Shown here: one piece after another, positions 1 through 10,200 of the stretch | Position numbering within the stretch: the first letter of the stretch is position 1 | How the letters are laid out: each line of letters begins with the position of its first letter | Source: Tubiluchus corallicola | Taxonomy: Eukaryota; Priapulida; Priapulimorpha; Priapulimorphida; Tubiluchidae | Direction: 5' to 3' | Assembly: GCA_030141605.1 (NCBI GenBank) | Contig: JAQGDQ010001521.1 | Span: 1 to 36,625 of the forward strand | Length of the DNA stretch: 36,625 nucleotides | Position numbers and translations under genes: made by a program | The notes under the pieces: model-generated | Database searches by the model: none | Told to the model about the DNA's origin: nothing | The model's input: only the letters and a program-made list of their open reading frames with translations

Positions 1-1002
1 ATCTACAGTTACGGAACTTGCAGGGAAAACAGCTGGGTTACGGACTCACATAACAGTGTGGCTAAAATGCTGGGATTGCTACAGGACTCAAGACAGGAGC
101 CAAAATGCATAACATTGAATAACTCTAAAACCGTAGATAAATATAATCATCAAAGTTGCTGGGGAGATATCTGGAGTTAGTGTTGAGACTGAGCCCAATG
201 ATTAAAAGTGAGATTATTTAAATGCCCAAAACACTAGCCAATATGTGAAAATTAAGTTGTAATGTGTGAAGTGAATTTTTGTTGTAGTTTTAATCACTTG
301 CATTTCTTTTACCGCCTGGTTTACTTTCTAGTTTGTTTTTAGCCGTTACAGCTGGAAGGTCAATCCGGTGTTAAAACAGCCTTTTGTTTTGGTAGCAGTT
401 CATTTCTATGTTCTTGCAATGATGATTATATAATAATATGGATCATAAGAGAGGCTTAGATTTCAGGTGGGTATTTTAAACTGTTTCATATTTCTGTAGA
501 GCTTACTGTTGAACTGCTGTTTGGCGTTCAAAGAAGAAAAGTTTGCCGAAAAACAAAAGTTCGTGTTTTCCCGTGTTGGAAACTATCCATGTAAATTTAT
601 AATGCTAGCGTTTTTTTTGCTTTCGTGAGCTTAGGAAACTATATCAGTAATATATTATGTCTGTTGTAACGAAAGCAGTTGTTCTGTTGTAAAAATAGCT
701 ACTTAAATTGTCCATCTGTTGGATGACCCTTGTGAAAAACCTACATTTTGTTTTCTGTTTTAACGTATTTTTGAACTGTGATAAGCCAGAATTTAGTAAA
801 TTTAACCATTTACGCATAAACAACAATAAACGAAAAGCTAGCACGAGAAAGACATTCAAAATTGTAAGCCATTCAGGACTTGAACCCAGAACATTGCAGT
901 AACAGGTTGATGACTCTACCACGTAAGCTGTTGACCCAACTTAGCAGGGTAGGTATGAGCTTTTTCTTAGTATTTTATGTGTATTCTGTTTCAGTGGTGT
1001 AG
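1..1002. other. Upstream intron or intergenic DNA of the WD-repeat gene
   Basis: I see no exon with WD-repeat character here. The exon that should precede the one at 1003, encoding the first WD blades in WDR27-type proteins, is not recognisable and probably lies left of the window. The one structured item is a tRNA-like remnant at 870-932 on the - strand. Short open frames around 644-922 on both strands overlap this remnant and do not look coding. Confidence 0.5.
870..932 (-). repeat. tRNA-derived SINE remnant
   Basis: On the - strand an A-box-like stretch (rc of 914-929) is followed by a B-box-like GGGTTCAAGTCC (rc of about 875-887), spaced as in a tRNA. The acceptor stem does not pair properly and no intact cloverleaf forms, so this is a SINE head or decayed tRNA pseudogene and not a functional tRNA gene. 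Confidence 0.4.
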
Positions 1003-1116
1003 GTAATCAAGGGCAGAGTGGTTGATCAAACATTGGGAACAGTCAATTATTACGCGTGTAATGCAGACAATACACTTGTTGCTCTGTATATAGATAGCAG
1101 TGTTCTAGTCATAGAG
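1003..1116 (+). CDS. WDR27: WDR27-like exon A
   Basis: Thirty-eight codons between a TAG acceptor at 1000-1002 and a GTAAAC donor after 1116, in phase 0 at both ends. The peptide reads GRVVDQTLGTV...NTLVALYIDSSVLVIE, a WD blade without the terminal WD. An upstream in-frame TAG fixes the exon start. The next exon continues the blade. Confidence 0.6.
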
Positions 1117-3374
1117 GTAAACGTTGGACTAAAAGTCATAAATTGTTAACTAAGTTTTTAATAAACATGCTGTTTTCCTAAACATATATGACTGACAATC
1201 AGGTTGTAATTACAATAATTGAACTTCTTTACACACTTTAAAGCATCTATGCTTAATTTGCTTGTTTATTCGTGATAATAAGCTTGATACAACATTAGAG
1301 GGACACAAGAGCAAAGTAAACTGTGGGTGCGAGTTTTTAACTCATGCATCTTCGTTACTGGTCACAACTTCTGATGACAGGACATTTAAAATTTGGGATG
1401 TACCCAAACGTGAGCTCATCTGTCAGTCTCCTGTTATATCAGGTACGTTGAGGTCTTATAGTAAAAAATTTATCAAGAGTCATGCTTAATTCAGACTATT
1501 TATCTAAACCTGTTAACAAGAAAAGACAAGCAGAATCTGTGTTGTCGATACTTTTTTGAAACCAAAAGGGATTTATAAATTAACAAGTCGTGCTTATTAT
1601 TGATTGAGCTTCTAAATTTTTGACAATTGCCACAAATCCCTGGTCGGTACATTTCGCCCTGAGTACCGAAGATGGAATGGTAAGATTGTACGCCTTCTTT
1701 CAAATACGAACTCTCTTTTTTAAATGTAACTAACATGCTGTTTATAGAACAACAGCAGACCATTTAATCAGCCAGCACATCTCATAGGTGGCCTTGAAGC
1801 CATGAGCAAGTCATCAGACACGCAATACACAACAATGTCAATTTATTATGTCAACAGTTAGATAGTGTTACAAATTGGTTTAAAGTTAATAAACTCTCTT
1901 TGAACCCTGCAAAAACTAAGTGTATCATGTTTCGTGCCAGAAACAAAACTATCCCCCCAGAATATTATAATATTTCTATTGATGATACAACTATAGAAAT
2001 AGTTAGTCAAATCAAGTTTTTGGGCATTATCCTCCACGAAAATCTTGATTGAAATTTTCATATAAATATGATCAGACTTAAAATAGCTAAAAATATAAGT
2101 ATAATAACATACATTCCAAACTCCCGAACTCGACTTCACTTAATAACTTTATATAACATATTAGTCTTACCATATTTTTCCTATATAAATATACTTTGAG
2201 GTAATACTTACAAGACTAACTTAAATCCACTTCACAGCTTGCAATGTAAATTTGTACGCACCCTGTACAAACTCTCCAAATTCAGTTCAGTTACTAAATC
2301 ATGCTATAGTGAGTGTAGAAAACTAACAATTGATGTTCTGATTTCCTATAACACTGCCATTTTTGTTTATAAGACTAACAATGGCATATTCCCTACATAT
2401 TTCAAGAATCCTCTAATTAAGAATGTCAAATCACATAATACTCGCTATAATGATTACCAACTCAGTTTCTGCAGAACCAATATTGCAAAACATTTCATTA
2501 GCCATAGCGGACCTAAACTTTGGTACTCACTACCACCCAATATAAAGTACCAGTGTTATATTTACCGGTTTAAAACGTCAGTTGAACGATATCTGATTGC
2601 TTCTTATATAAACTAGTCTTGATAACCGCCTACTGTTCCTGTGTAACACAGTCACAACTCTGTGTTCTTTTTGAGTAGAATCCAGAGTGCTTCGTCATCT
2701 CATGAGCCGAATCTCCACAAGCCAATCTTCCTACCCTTTTGAGCATTCTTTTATCCATCACTTCTATCCTTATTTTGCACAACTCTTTTTTTAAATTGCC
2801 TAAAAACCTTCGTTTTTTGTTCTTTTTTTCTCATTATTTAGACGTGTTTATAATGGTGCAAGCACCTAACAAGTTTTACTTCTGGTTCTGCACGCTGTCA
2901 TATAATCATTATTACATGTATTAATATCTATTTTTCCCAGGTTTTTCTTGATATTGTATTTGTGTTTACACTTCCAAATAAATTTATTATTATTATGTCT
3001 GGATTCAATAAACCTATATAATCTTCATCCCTTTAAATTAAAAAAGAATTCATTATACTAAGTAGTACTAATTGGGTTTGCAGTGTATCATACGTCGACA
3101 TATGGACAAAGTACTGCAATGTATAACTTACCTTAGTAATAAACTCTTTGAGTTTGTAAATCCGTTCAACGTCACCCAATGTGTCTTTTTTAACCGAGAG
3201 TATTATACTAAGAACAGTTCTACTTCAAGGTTGTAAGAAGTGAGCCAGCTTGGAAGATGCGTGCAGCTGCAGATGAGAGTGATGCTGATAAAGACGAAGC
3301 GGAAGCTGGCACATCTATTTTAGGATTGCATTTTGCTTTTCCCACCCCTTCTTCGACTGCTGATATTGAAACCG
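1003..3374 (+). CDS. WDR27: WD-repeat protein, WDR27-like (internal exons only)
   Basis: Internal part of a spliced gene. Exons 1003-1116, 1283-1442 and 1609-1679 each have AG/GT borders, and their phases join (0, then 1, then 0). They encode one and a half WD blades: GTVNYYACNADNTLVALYID, then LEGHKSKVN...SDDRTFKIWDV, then a strand ending STEDGM. The order and wording follow the second and third blades of vertebrate WDR27 as I recall it (a GTV...CLQ...LD blade, a GH...SEDRGFKVWD blade, then VLSA...ADGQ). WDR27 is a poorly characterised WD-repeat scaffold. Exons before and after are missing or uncertain; a possible fourth exon is at 3218-3374. The gene is convergent with the helicase gene. 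The WD-repeat assignment is firm; the WDR27 name is an inference. Confidence 0.6.
1283..1442 (+). CDS. WDR27: WDR27-like exon B
   Basis: Encodes LDTTLEGHKSKV...TSDDRTFKIWDVPKRE...VIS, a textbook WD blade with the GH and WD dipeptides. The donor is TCAG/GTACGT (phase 1). The acceptor is ambiguous: AAG at 1280-1282 gives the best protein, while an AG near 1244 would add about thirteen residues in frame. The ATG at 1262 is not the gene start, because the upstream exon joins in phase. Confidence 0.65.
1609..1679 (+). CDS. WDR27: WDR27-like exon C
   Basis: Twenty-three codons plus two bases that complete an Ala codon from the previous exon, giving VIS-A-SKFLTIATNPWSVHFALSTEDGM. The acceptor is GATTGAG and the donor ATG/GTAAG. 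The STEDG turn matches the ADG turn of the corresponding WDR27 blade. The intron before it is only 166 bp. Confidence 0.55.
1780..2998 (+). mobile_element. 5'-truncated non-LTR retrotransposon (jockey/CR1/L2-type)
   Basis: A single frame from about 1831 to a stop at 2614-2616 gives the C-terminal part of a LINE reverse transcriptase. Landmarks are NWFKVNKLSLNPAKTKCIMF, IKFLGIILHENLD, HSLQCKFVRTLYKL, a YNTRY-like element and SHSGPKLWYSLPPNIK. The catalytic core upstream is missing, so this is a typical 5'-truncated dead copy. The 3' UTR ends in a TTATTATTATT tail near 2978-2996. The frame carries only two in-frame stops (2049-2051 and 2197-2199), both TGA where the family has Trp. It sits within or just after the WD-repeat gene. 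Confidence 0.8.
3218..3374 (+). CDS. Candidate coding exon, possibly WDR27-like
   Basis: A frame is open from an AG acceptor at 3216-3217 to a TAA ending at 3454. It reads FYFKVVRSEPAWKMR, an acidic linker, then GTSILGLHFAFPTP. A possible donor ACCG/GTAAAA follows 3374 (phase 1). The Ala/Glu/Asp-rich linker and the SILGLHF strand look coding, and such a segment would fit the linker before the middle blades of WDR27. Alternatively it is a short terminal exon ending at 3454. I do not recognise it firmly. Confidence 0.35.
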
Positions 3375-3454
3375 GTAAAATTGGCAAATGTTTTTACGTA
3401 CCATCAGTTGTGCAACGTACCAACTACAGTGCAAAAGAAGCCAGAGCTGTTTAA

Positions 3455-4440
3455 AGACGTGTTGAAGTAAACAAATGTAAACAAAACTCGTAGGTTTGTA
3501 AAGTAATTCTCTAAATGGAGTGAGGCTATGTTGATTATGAATTTTTTGAAATTACTGTATTTCCATGCTAAGCGTTGTCCAGTTTGCTGTTTAGGAATAT
3601 CACATGATTAGTTCATCGTTGCAACAAAATCTTTGTTACATTTTTAGTTTGATTCTATGTGTTTTAGTGACCTCCTGAAATCTACTTCTGTACTAGTAAT
3701 TGGTGTAGCATAATGTTAACTAATGCTAAATCGATGAAGACTATAGAGTACGTACATTTGCAAGATAAATGCTTGTATCTTATTTCTTAGCCAAACTGAC
3801 ATCTATACCAACAAACTTACATTTTGAGCAGCAGGCCTGAAAACTGAAAAAAAAACATTTTCCATGTATATTTATTGAACACAACATGTTATTGCATTAG
3901 ATGAAACCAAGAAAATGCAATTTAAGACGAGTAGTTGACTTATGTCCTCAGTTTATTCATCAATTTGTCTTATTTTCGATCATAGCATTCGGAATTTATT
4001 TAATTGTAATTCGTTGTGTAAACTTTGAGTACATTGTAATGATGCGATATTGAGTGCACACACTAACATGTTCTTATAAGCATAAGGCTTGTCCGGCTGA
4101 CCGTCTCTGGGTTTGGGCTAAAATACGTCAAACGACCAGCAAACTAGCTATAACTTCGACTTGTTATGATTTGCACTAAACAGTGGTGAGTGGTGAGCTG
4201 ACTAACATTGATTCTCAAGCTTCTCTGGCTACACTGTTTTGTATGGAAAATTATATAACCTCTTATGTCTACAAATCTATTCATATTTACAACATTTAAC
4301 TGCTGATTTTCAGGGACGGGTTTCTTATCTTATCTACAGAATGAGTTCTTTTGAGATATTAATTCAAGTATTTTCACTGTTCAAACTAAAACTTAAGTGT
4401 CCTATCACTATACAATATAAGACTTTGTGCTGCAATGCGC
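3455..4440. other. Non-coding stretch, no recognised feature
   Basis: AT-rich DNA without a convincing exon, inverted repeat or simple repeat on either strand. It is probably intron or 3' flank of the WD-repeat gene. Confidence 0.4.
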
Positions 4441-4456
4441 AAAACACAAGGTATTG

Positions 4457-4765
4457 CGTAGACCAAATGGTTTAGTCTAGTGGTAACGCTTCCGCTTTCC
4501 ATCTGGGACGTCGTGAGTTCGATACAACGGTCGGCCGGATCATACCAATGACTCTGAAAATGCAGCCTGCTCGTGCCCTGCCTAGCGCGTATTTAGGGTT
4601 ATTTTAGTATTTGGGATAAAAGTGGGGCAATAATAGTCTCTTTTATGCAGGTGTAGATTTATTATTTGCAGTTGGTGAAAAAAGTTCTTGAGCTCAAGTT
4701 AATTGTTAACCCCCAGAAACATATCATTATTATCATTATTACCTTGTGTTGTATAAAACATGTAT
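4457..4765 (+). mobile_element. tRNA-derived SINE with 16-bp target-site duplication
   Basis: The tRNA-like head (4457-4545) has an A box TGGTTTAGTCTAGTGG and a B-box-like GAGTTCGATACAACG. A unique body follows, then a CATTATTAT-type tail around 4724-4740. The perfect 16-base direct repeat AAAACACAAGGTATTG occurs at 4441-4456 and 4766-4781, as expected for LINE-mediated insertion. The last 25 bases also form an inverted repeat with the right duplication (ACCTTGTGTT against AACACAAGGT). Confidence 0.65.
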
Positions 4766-5019
4766 AAAACACAAGGTATTGTGTGAGTCATCCTTTCTAG
4801 TCACTGATGAGTGATAATACGCTTTCATTTGATAAAAGAACAAGGAATTTGATTTTCCTGTTGGACTTCGTGCTTCTGGTGAAAAATAAAAAATGTTGAG
4901 ATTTAATGAGCACTTTGTCGTCTGTACGATTTGACCGTGGCGAGTCTCAGTGGAGCATCTTATTTTCAAGCTAAATTTATGTATGCTTGAATTGCCTTCC
5001 AAATGTTTGTGTCTTCTAG

Positions 5020-5112
5020 CAGATCTCACTCAAAGCCAATTTGGCTGTTGCGGAAGCTTTTCTAATAAGTGATCGACAAGAACTTTCGCTTCACGGATGT
5101 CCTGTTCTTCAA
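5020..5112 (+). CDS. Possible further exon of the WD-repeat gene
   Basis: A pyrimidine-rich acceptor GTCTTCTAG precedes 31 codons reading QISLKANLAVAEAFLISDRQ and then ELSLHGCPVLQ, followed by a weak GTTGAA donor. It resembles only loosely the SLSILLAG...-type segment of WDR27. The frame stays open to 5250, so the 3' border is uncertain. This is a tentative call. Confidence 0.22.
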
Positions 5113-5250
5113 GTTGAAAGTCAACTGAATTTATTTGTTATATATTTACGTAAATCGACGAGATTTATTGCCATGTTAATGATTGCCCGATTTTTTTATT
5201 CATACTGTGCACATAGTGAAATACATAGTGTAAACTTTTATCACACCTAA

Positions 5251-6890
5251 TTCTGAAAATTTCGTCAGTATAATTGCCCATATAAGTAATTCCTAATAGC
5301 AACATTACTTACAGGGTGGTTGACTTTGATAACTTTTAGTTCTTTGCCACTTTTTCACCAATCAGTTGAATATCATAACTCATAATAATTTTATTATCGT
5401 TTCATGCACTGTGTTTTTCTTATAAAAAGGTGGTAAATAAAGAAACTCATTTACTCACTTACTTACTTATTGAAGCAGAATCATTTCTGTAAGTTAAAAT
5501 GTGGCCTCTCCCTATTTCTACTTTGACAACCTTTCACACATTGTAAGTCCTACCGGGCATGTTCTTACCATATCATTACCTAAATTTTCCTAAAAAAAAT
5601 CTGGCAGCATTACTCGACTTAAATCATTGAATTGTTCTAGTTTCCAGATGTCAAATATGTATATTCATCTTTGTCTTTTTGTAGTGTAGAGAAATGTGTG
5701 GCTAGGTAATTGCTTTTTGAATTTTTCTAATACAGATCACGAAACCAATGATTTTCCAGATTGTCTAGTATAGAATAGAATAAAAATTTGTTTTTTATGT
5801 GAATACATTAAAATTGCATGTAAAAATGTTTCCATAATGCTGTTTACTTATTTTAAGGGATTTTCAAAAAATGTTTTTTTTTTGAGAATGGATTTTGAAG
5901 TCCACAATTTGAAGTCCTACTAATCCACAATTTAACTCAGTCCAATCTGTCTTTATATTAATTATATGTGGCTGCGTGTTAGAGATTATTTTGTTTTTTG
6001 GCGTCACAAGTCCTTAAAAGTATTTATATTGATGAAGTTGTAAGAAAGTTACACTTCCAACTCATCCTCATTCTACTAGCTCATTTTGACAATTAACCTG
6101 GAACAATTAGCAGTAAAGCTGATTTGGCGTACCATTTGGATGTGGAGTTCGCACCGAGTTAGATGTTGCCAACAAACAAGATTTTTATGGATCGCAAATA
6201 TGCAAACATGACGACAACACTCACGAAAATGAGTTTAAGCATCAGTTTTATGCCATTTTGGAGTTCGCTTCATTTCAGGTTATTTATGAAATGTTTTTCT
6301 GTAATGACGGGCTCGTGTAGTTTATTATTGTACTTTTTAGTACTTTTCATCGCTTGAACAATATAAAAAAACTGCTATGCTTCTTGACCATGACTTTAAA
6401 AATATGGAACTGACTGGCGGATATGCTGATGCTAATTCAGAAGTTATTCATAATTGCAGGATTTCTTAGATATAAGCTGTTTTTTATTCGGTAACGGCTT
6501 TCTATATATTTGTAATGCATCAAAGTGATCACAAAATGATAAATAATCAGTAATACGCAAATATTTCATTAAGCCTTGGTTGTTACTAGAACATACAAAT
6601 GTAGTAAAACAACACAACACAGTTTTTACATTATTTATGTCATTAAAAGTACTGGTATTTTGACCTCACATATTTTGTATTTCATTTTAAGTTATTATAA
6701 ATATTACGTATTGTATGAAAGGGCAGTAACTTGCTTATGCTGCAACCTAATGTTAAAATAAGTCTTTGCATTCAAAAATTTATTATCATTAAATCTTATT
6801 ATTATTGTAATCATAATACATTAACCAATAATTATCAACTATTTATCAACTGCACTGTTATAATACATAATACGTGTGAATAAAATCGTA
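5251..6890. other. Non-coding stretch between the convergent genes
   Basis: No supported exon. It contains a short ACTT-repeat tail at about 5446-5466, of the kind that ends SINEs, and several poly-T runs. The 64-codon frame at 6163-6357 lacks codon-level or domain support. An AATAAA on the + strand near 6881 could serve the WD-repeat gene. Confidence 0.35.
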
Positions 6891-6910
6891 TCTATAAGAA
6901 TAAGTTTTTT

Positions 6911-6916
6911 TTTATT
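6911..6916 (-). terminator. Putative polyadenylation signal of the DHX35-like gene
   Basis: TTTATT on the + strand reads AATAAA on the - strand, about 275 bases beyond the helicase stop codon. This is a plausible 3' UTR length and no closer match stands out. Confidence 0.35.
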
Positions 6917-7189
6917 GATTTAAGACTATGCCACAGTTTTAATGCTTAGATTCACTTCCATTTTAAACAGAGCCAATATTTGAATTTTGTCTTGGAGACT
7001 TGAATACTACGACAAAGGTTGCGCATTTTGTTAAAGCACAACTCTTGATATCGACTCAAACTGTTGAAATGCTTGACCATTGATGTCATACAAATCTGAT
7101 TTGCTATACAAACCAATTTGCTGAATGCTAGACAGACTCTCTTCCATAAAAACGAAGAATCATGTGGACAGTGTTGACTCAGTTTACTG

Positions 7190-7231
7190 TCAGCTGGTTT
7201 TTACTCGCTTTGCTGCTGCCAGTTCGCGTTC
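7190..7231 (-). CDS. DHX35: DHX35-like terminal exon
   Basis: The acceptor TTTTCTAATGCAG is followed by ERELAAAKRVKTS and TGA. It joins in phase 0 to KYGT and resembles the basic GTHLSLKAKRAKV tail of human DHX35. At 13 codons it is too short to find by length alone. Confidence 0.8.
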   Translation of the reverse strand, partial: ERELAAAKRVKTS

Positions 7232-10200
7232 CTGCATTAGAAAACAGTCATTTTTCAGTTACAGAACCTAAGTTCAAACACCGATAAAAATAACTAACTA
7301 TTATTTGTACGCCTGCAAACCAAAACCGTTCACAAGTCGACATAATTAAAACTAAGTTACGATGCTTCAAACTTAGAAAGCACCAAAAACTTTGTCAAAT
7401 GTCAATTTTTGTTTTTTATAAAAACAAACGCTAAATATATTGGACTTTTATATTCAAGTATCAAATTATCAAGAAAATGTTCAGAAATACAAAAAATTTA
7501 ATTTTATAACCCCTTACCATCTTTTCTGGCTAGAAACTAGTATTGCAATTGTAAAAAACTTGTATTTTCAAGCACTGATAGTAGCTCGTGCACCCAATCA
7601 TTTTGCTAGGCTTTTTCTGTTGCCAAGACCAGATCAGGAAGAGATACTGATCTACTGGATTTAAACATAACTTCAATGTGTTCTTGCAAAGTCCATAGCA
7701 ACCAATATTTGTGCGGTTGCTAAGTGTTTTGTAGAAACTCGACAAAAAACAATGGCTGACTTTAACAACAATTTTCTCAAGATTATGTTTTCAGTGCATA
7801 GTGTGCATCTCAACTTCAATGCTCATTATCTCAGTTTAGAAATAACATAGAGCGATGAGCTTGGTATCAAAATGATCCTCATGAAATGGAGATTCAGGAT
7901 ATGTGAATAACTGGAAAAGCTTAACTACACCGTGTGAAAGAGTAAAAAGTTTATCCACAGAAATTTTTTTGGAATAACCAAACTGACCTTGATACTGCAA
8001 CAGGTATAACTAAAATCTTTTCAATAGTCATCATCATATCATTTGTATCATTGGAAAAAGCATAATTTTAAAATACTATAAATAGCATTAAAAAGCACAA
8101 GTAGCATAAATGCTGTTAAAAGGCAAAAATAATAAATTTTGACGCTAGATAATAAAAGACCAATATATTTATCGTTTGTTTTTATTAAAAAAAAAAATGA
8201 CATTTGATCAAATGTTTGACGCATTCTACTTTGAAGCATCAAAAAAGCAGTTTTACTATGCCGATTTGTGAATGGTTTTGGTTTGTATGCACACGTATAA
8301 TACTTATCTTCTGATTACAAAGGAAATTTGTGTACACTGCAAAGATCTAACAAGATGGCTGGCCATACTAGGTTACCTTTAGACCCAATAAACTTACCGT
8401 TCCGTATTTATAATAGTGAGGAGCAAGTTCATATAGCCAGCTTGAATCTATTACAGTGATATCTCTCATGCATTCCCGTGAAGTAATGACAACATCATTG
8501 AATACGACACTGAAAAATAACCATATTAGTTTGTATAACAGTGCAAAAATAACTGCATCATTCATTAGAACACCTCAAGCATTCATTAAAAGGCAACCTT
8601 TAATACAATGATGTATGAAAACCTTATTAAACGCAAGCCAAATGTAGTATTAAATACATCACTGTAAGGCAACCATAGCATCACACTATCACAGATAGAT
8701 TTATATGGTAAATACGCTGAAAATATCAGTGATAGATCATTTAGTAAAGCTGCAGTTTATTGCAAAAATGGGTAAATTATTTTACACAACACTGTAAAAT
8801 ATCCATATAATTGTGTCAATAAAACAAAGCAACTAAACTGCTGATTATTTACAGCAGTGTATGACATTGGTCAGCTCTGTTATACATACGTAAACACTTA
8901 AGATAAACAGAACAATGTTTGAAATTTTATCCCAACGTTTCTCACGAAATTGAAAATCAGTTACGCTAAAAAATCAGATGTATGAACAACTTATTATAAA
9001 AACCACAAGTTGCTCCACATAGGGTGCTGTTTAAAGCAAATGGTGCCATCTACTGACAAAATGTGCGAGCATTACAAGCTGCCAAAATGTCAGAGCTGGT
9101 AACAACTGAACTGACCACATAAAACATGCAACGATAATCAGAACAGCTTAACTGTAATACATATAAATACATGATAATTTTACAAATCTACTCTTTAGTC
9201 AAGCATTCTTCCTAGTTATAATTAACATTCTTTAAATGCAACACAACCTTTTCTGATTTTGACAGTAACATCAGGTAGCACAAAACAAAAAGAAAAGAAA
9301 CAAAAGAGCATACCAGTCCGGTTGATCCTGTCCACTCAGTACAGAAGTTGGATGAATGTGTAAAATCATGTCATCTTTCAGTGATCTGTATTCTCCAGTA
9401 TAGTGCAACCTAGCAGCATTAGGGAAAAATCCAGCTGTTATGCACCTGCACAATCGGTCAACGTCACCTGTAATGAACAACAAAAAAAAACACGTCATTA
9501 TTTCCTTGATTCTATTATTAAGATCTACGAGTTCCTGAAACACTTAAAAACGAAAACTATTTGGAATACTTGATGAGCACTACATCAAGAAAAACTAATC
9601 AAACTAATCAGATATTCTTGCACAAATTGAAATCAAAATTTTGTTCAAACCCAAGTCACGTTGTCATATAACCATTCGCGTGTATATGCACTGGTGAGTT
9701 AGTGTAAATGCAATGTCTAGAGTTCAAGTCCTGGCTAGCCCAGAACTTTTCAGCGCCTATTACTTTAATTAATTGGCCAATAGGTTACTTGTTGTAAGAA
9801 TCTCTCTTAATGCATAAATGAGCAGGCATGCTTGATATGTGCGCATGTATGGAATTATTTTCTATGCTGCACCACGTGTTTCTCTACTAAGAGAACTTTT
9901 TGATTTTTATAACTCTAATATTGCACATATGGTGGGCAAGTCTAAAAGTCTTGCTTGGTCAAAAAACAGGAACTACACAAGAAAGCTACTCAAATTGTTG
10001 TGGAGAAGCCTCTAAATTGGAATTTCTTACTGACCACTGTAAAGGCGCAGTTCTGAAAACCATATGCACCTCAGTCAGTTATATATATACCTGTATATTA
10101 TATTATATAATATATATACAAAATTATATAAGTCAATAAGCCTTCTCAACGTTCCAATGATTGATGATGATCGTAAAAAGGTCAATGGTTAAGTGCACCA

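Noticed and set aside
1831-2616. TGA read as Trp (altered genetic code)
   Set aside because: Other Trp codons are TGG and the helicase ends with TGA as a normal stop, so the two TGAs are best seen as decay of a dead LINE.
4457-4545. Functional tRNA gene
   Set aside because: A and B boxes are present, but the stems do not pair, and the element has a SINE body, tail and target-site duplication.
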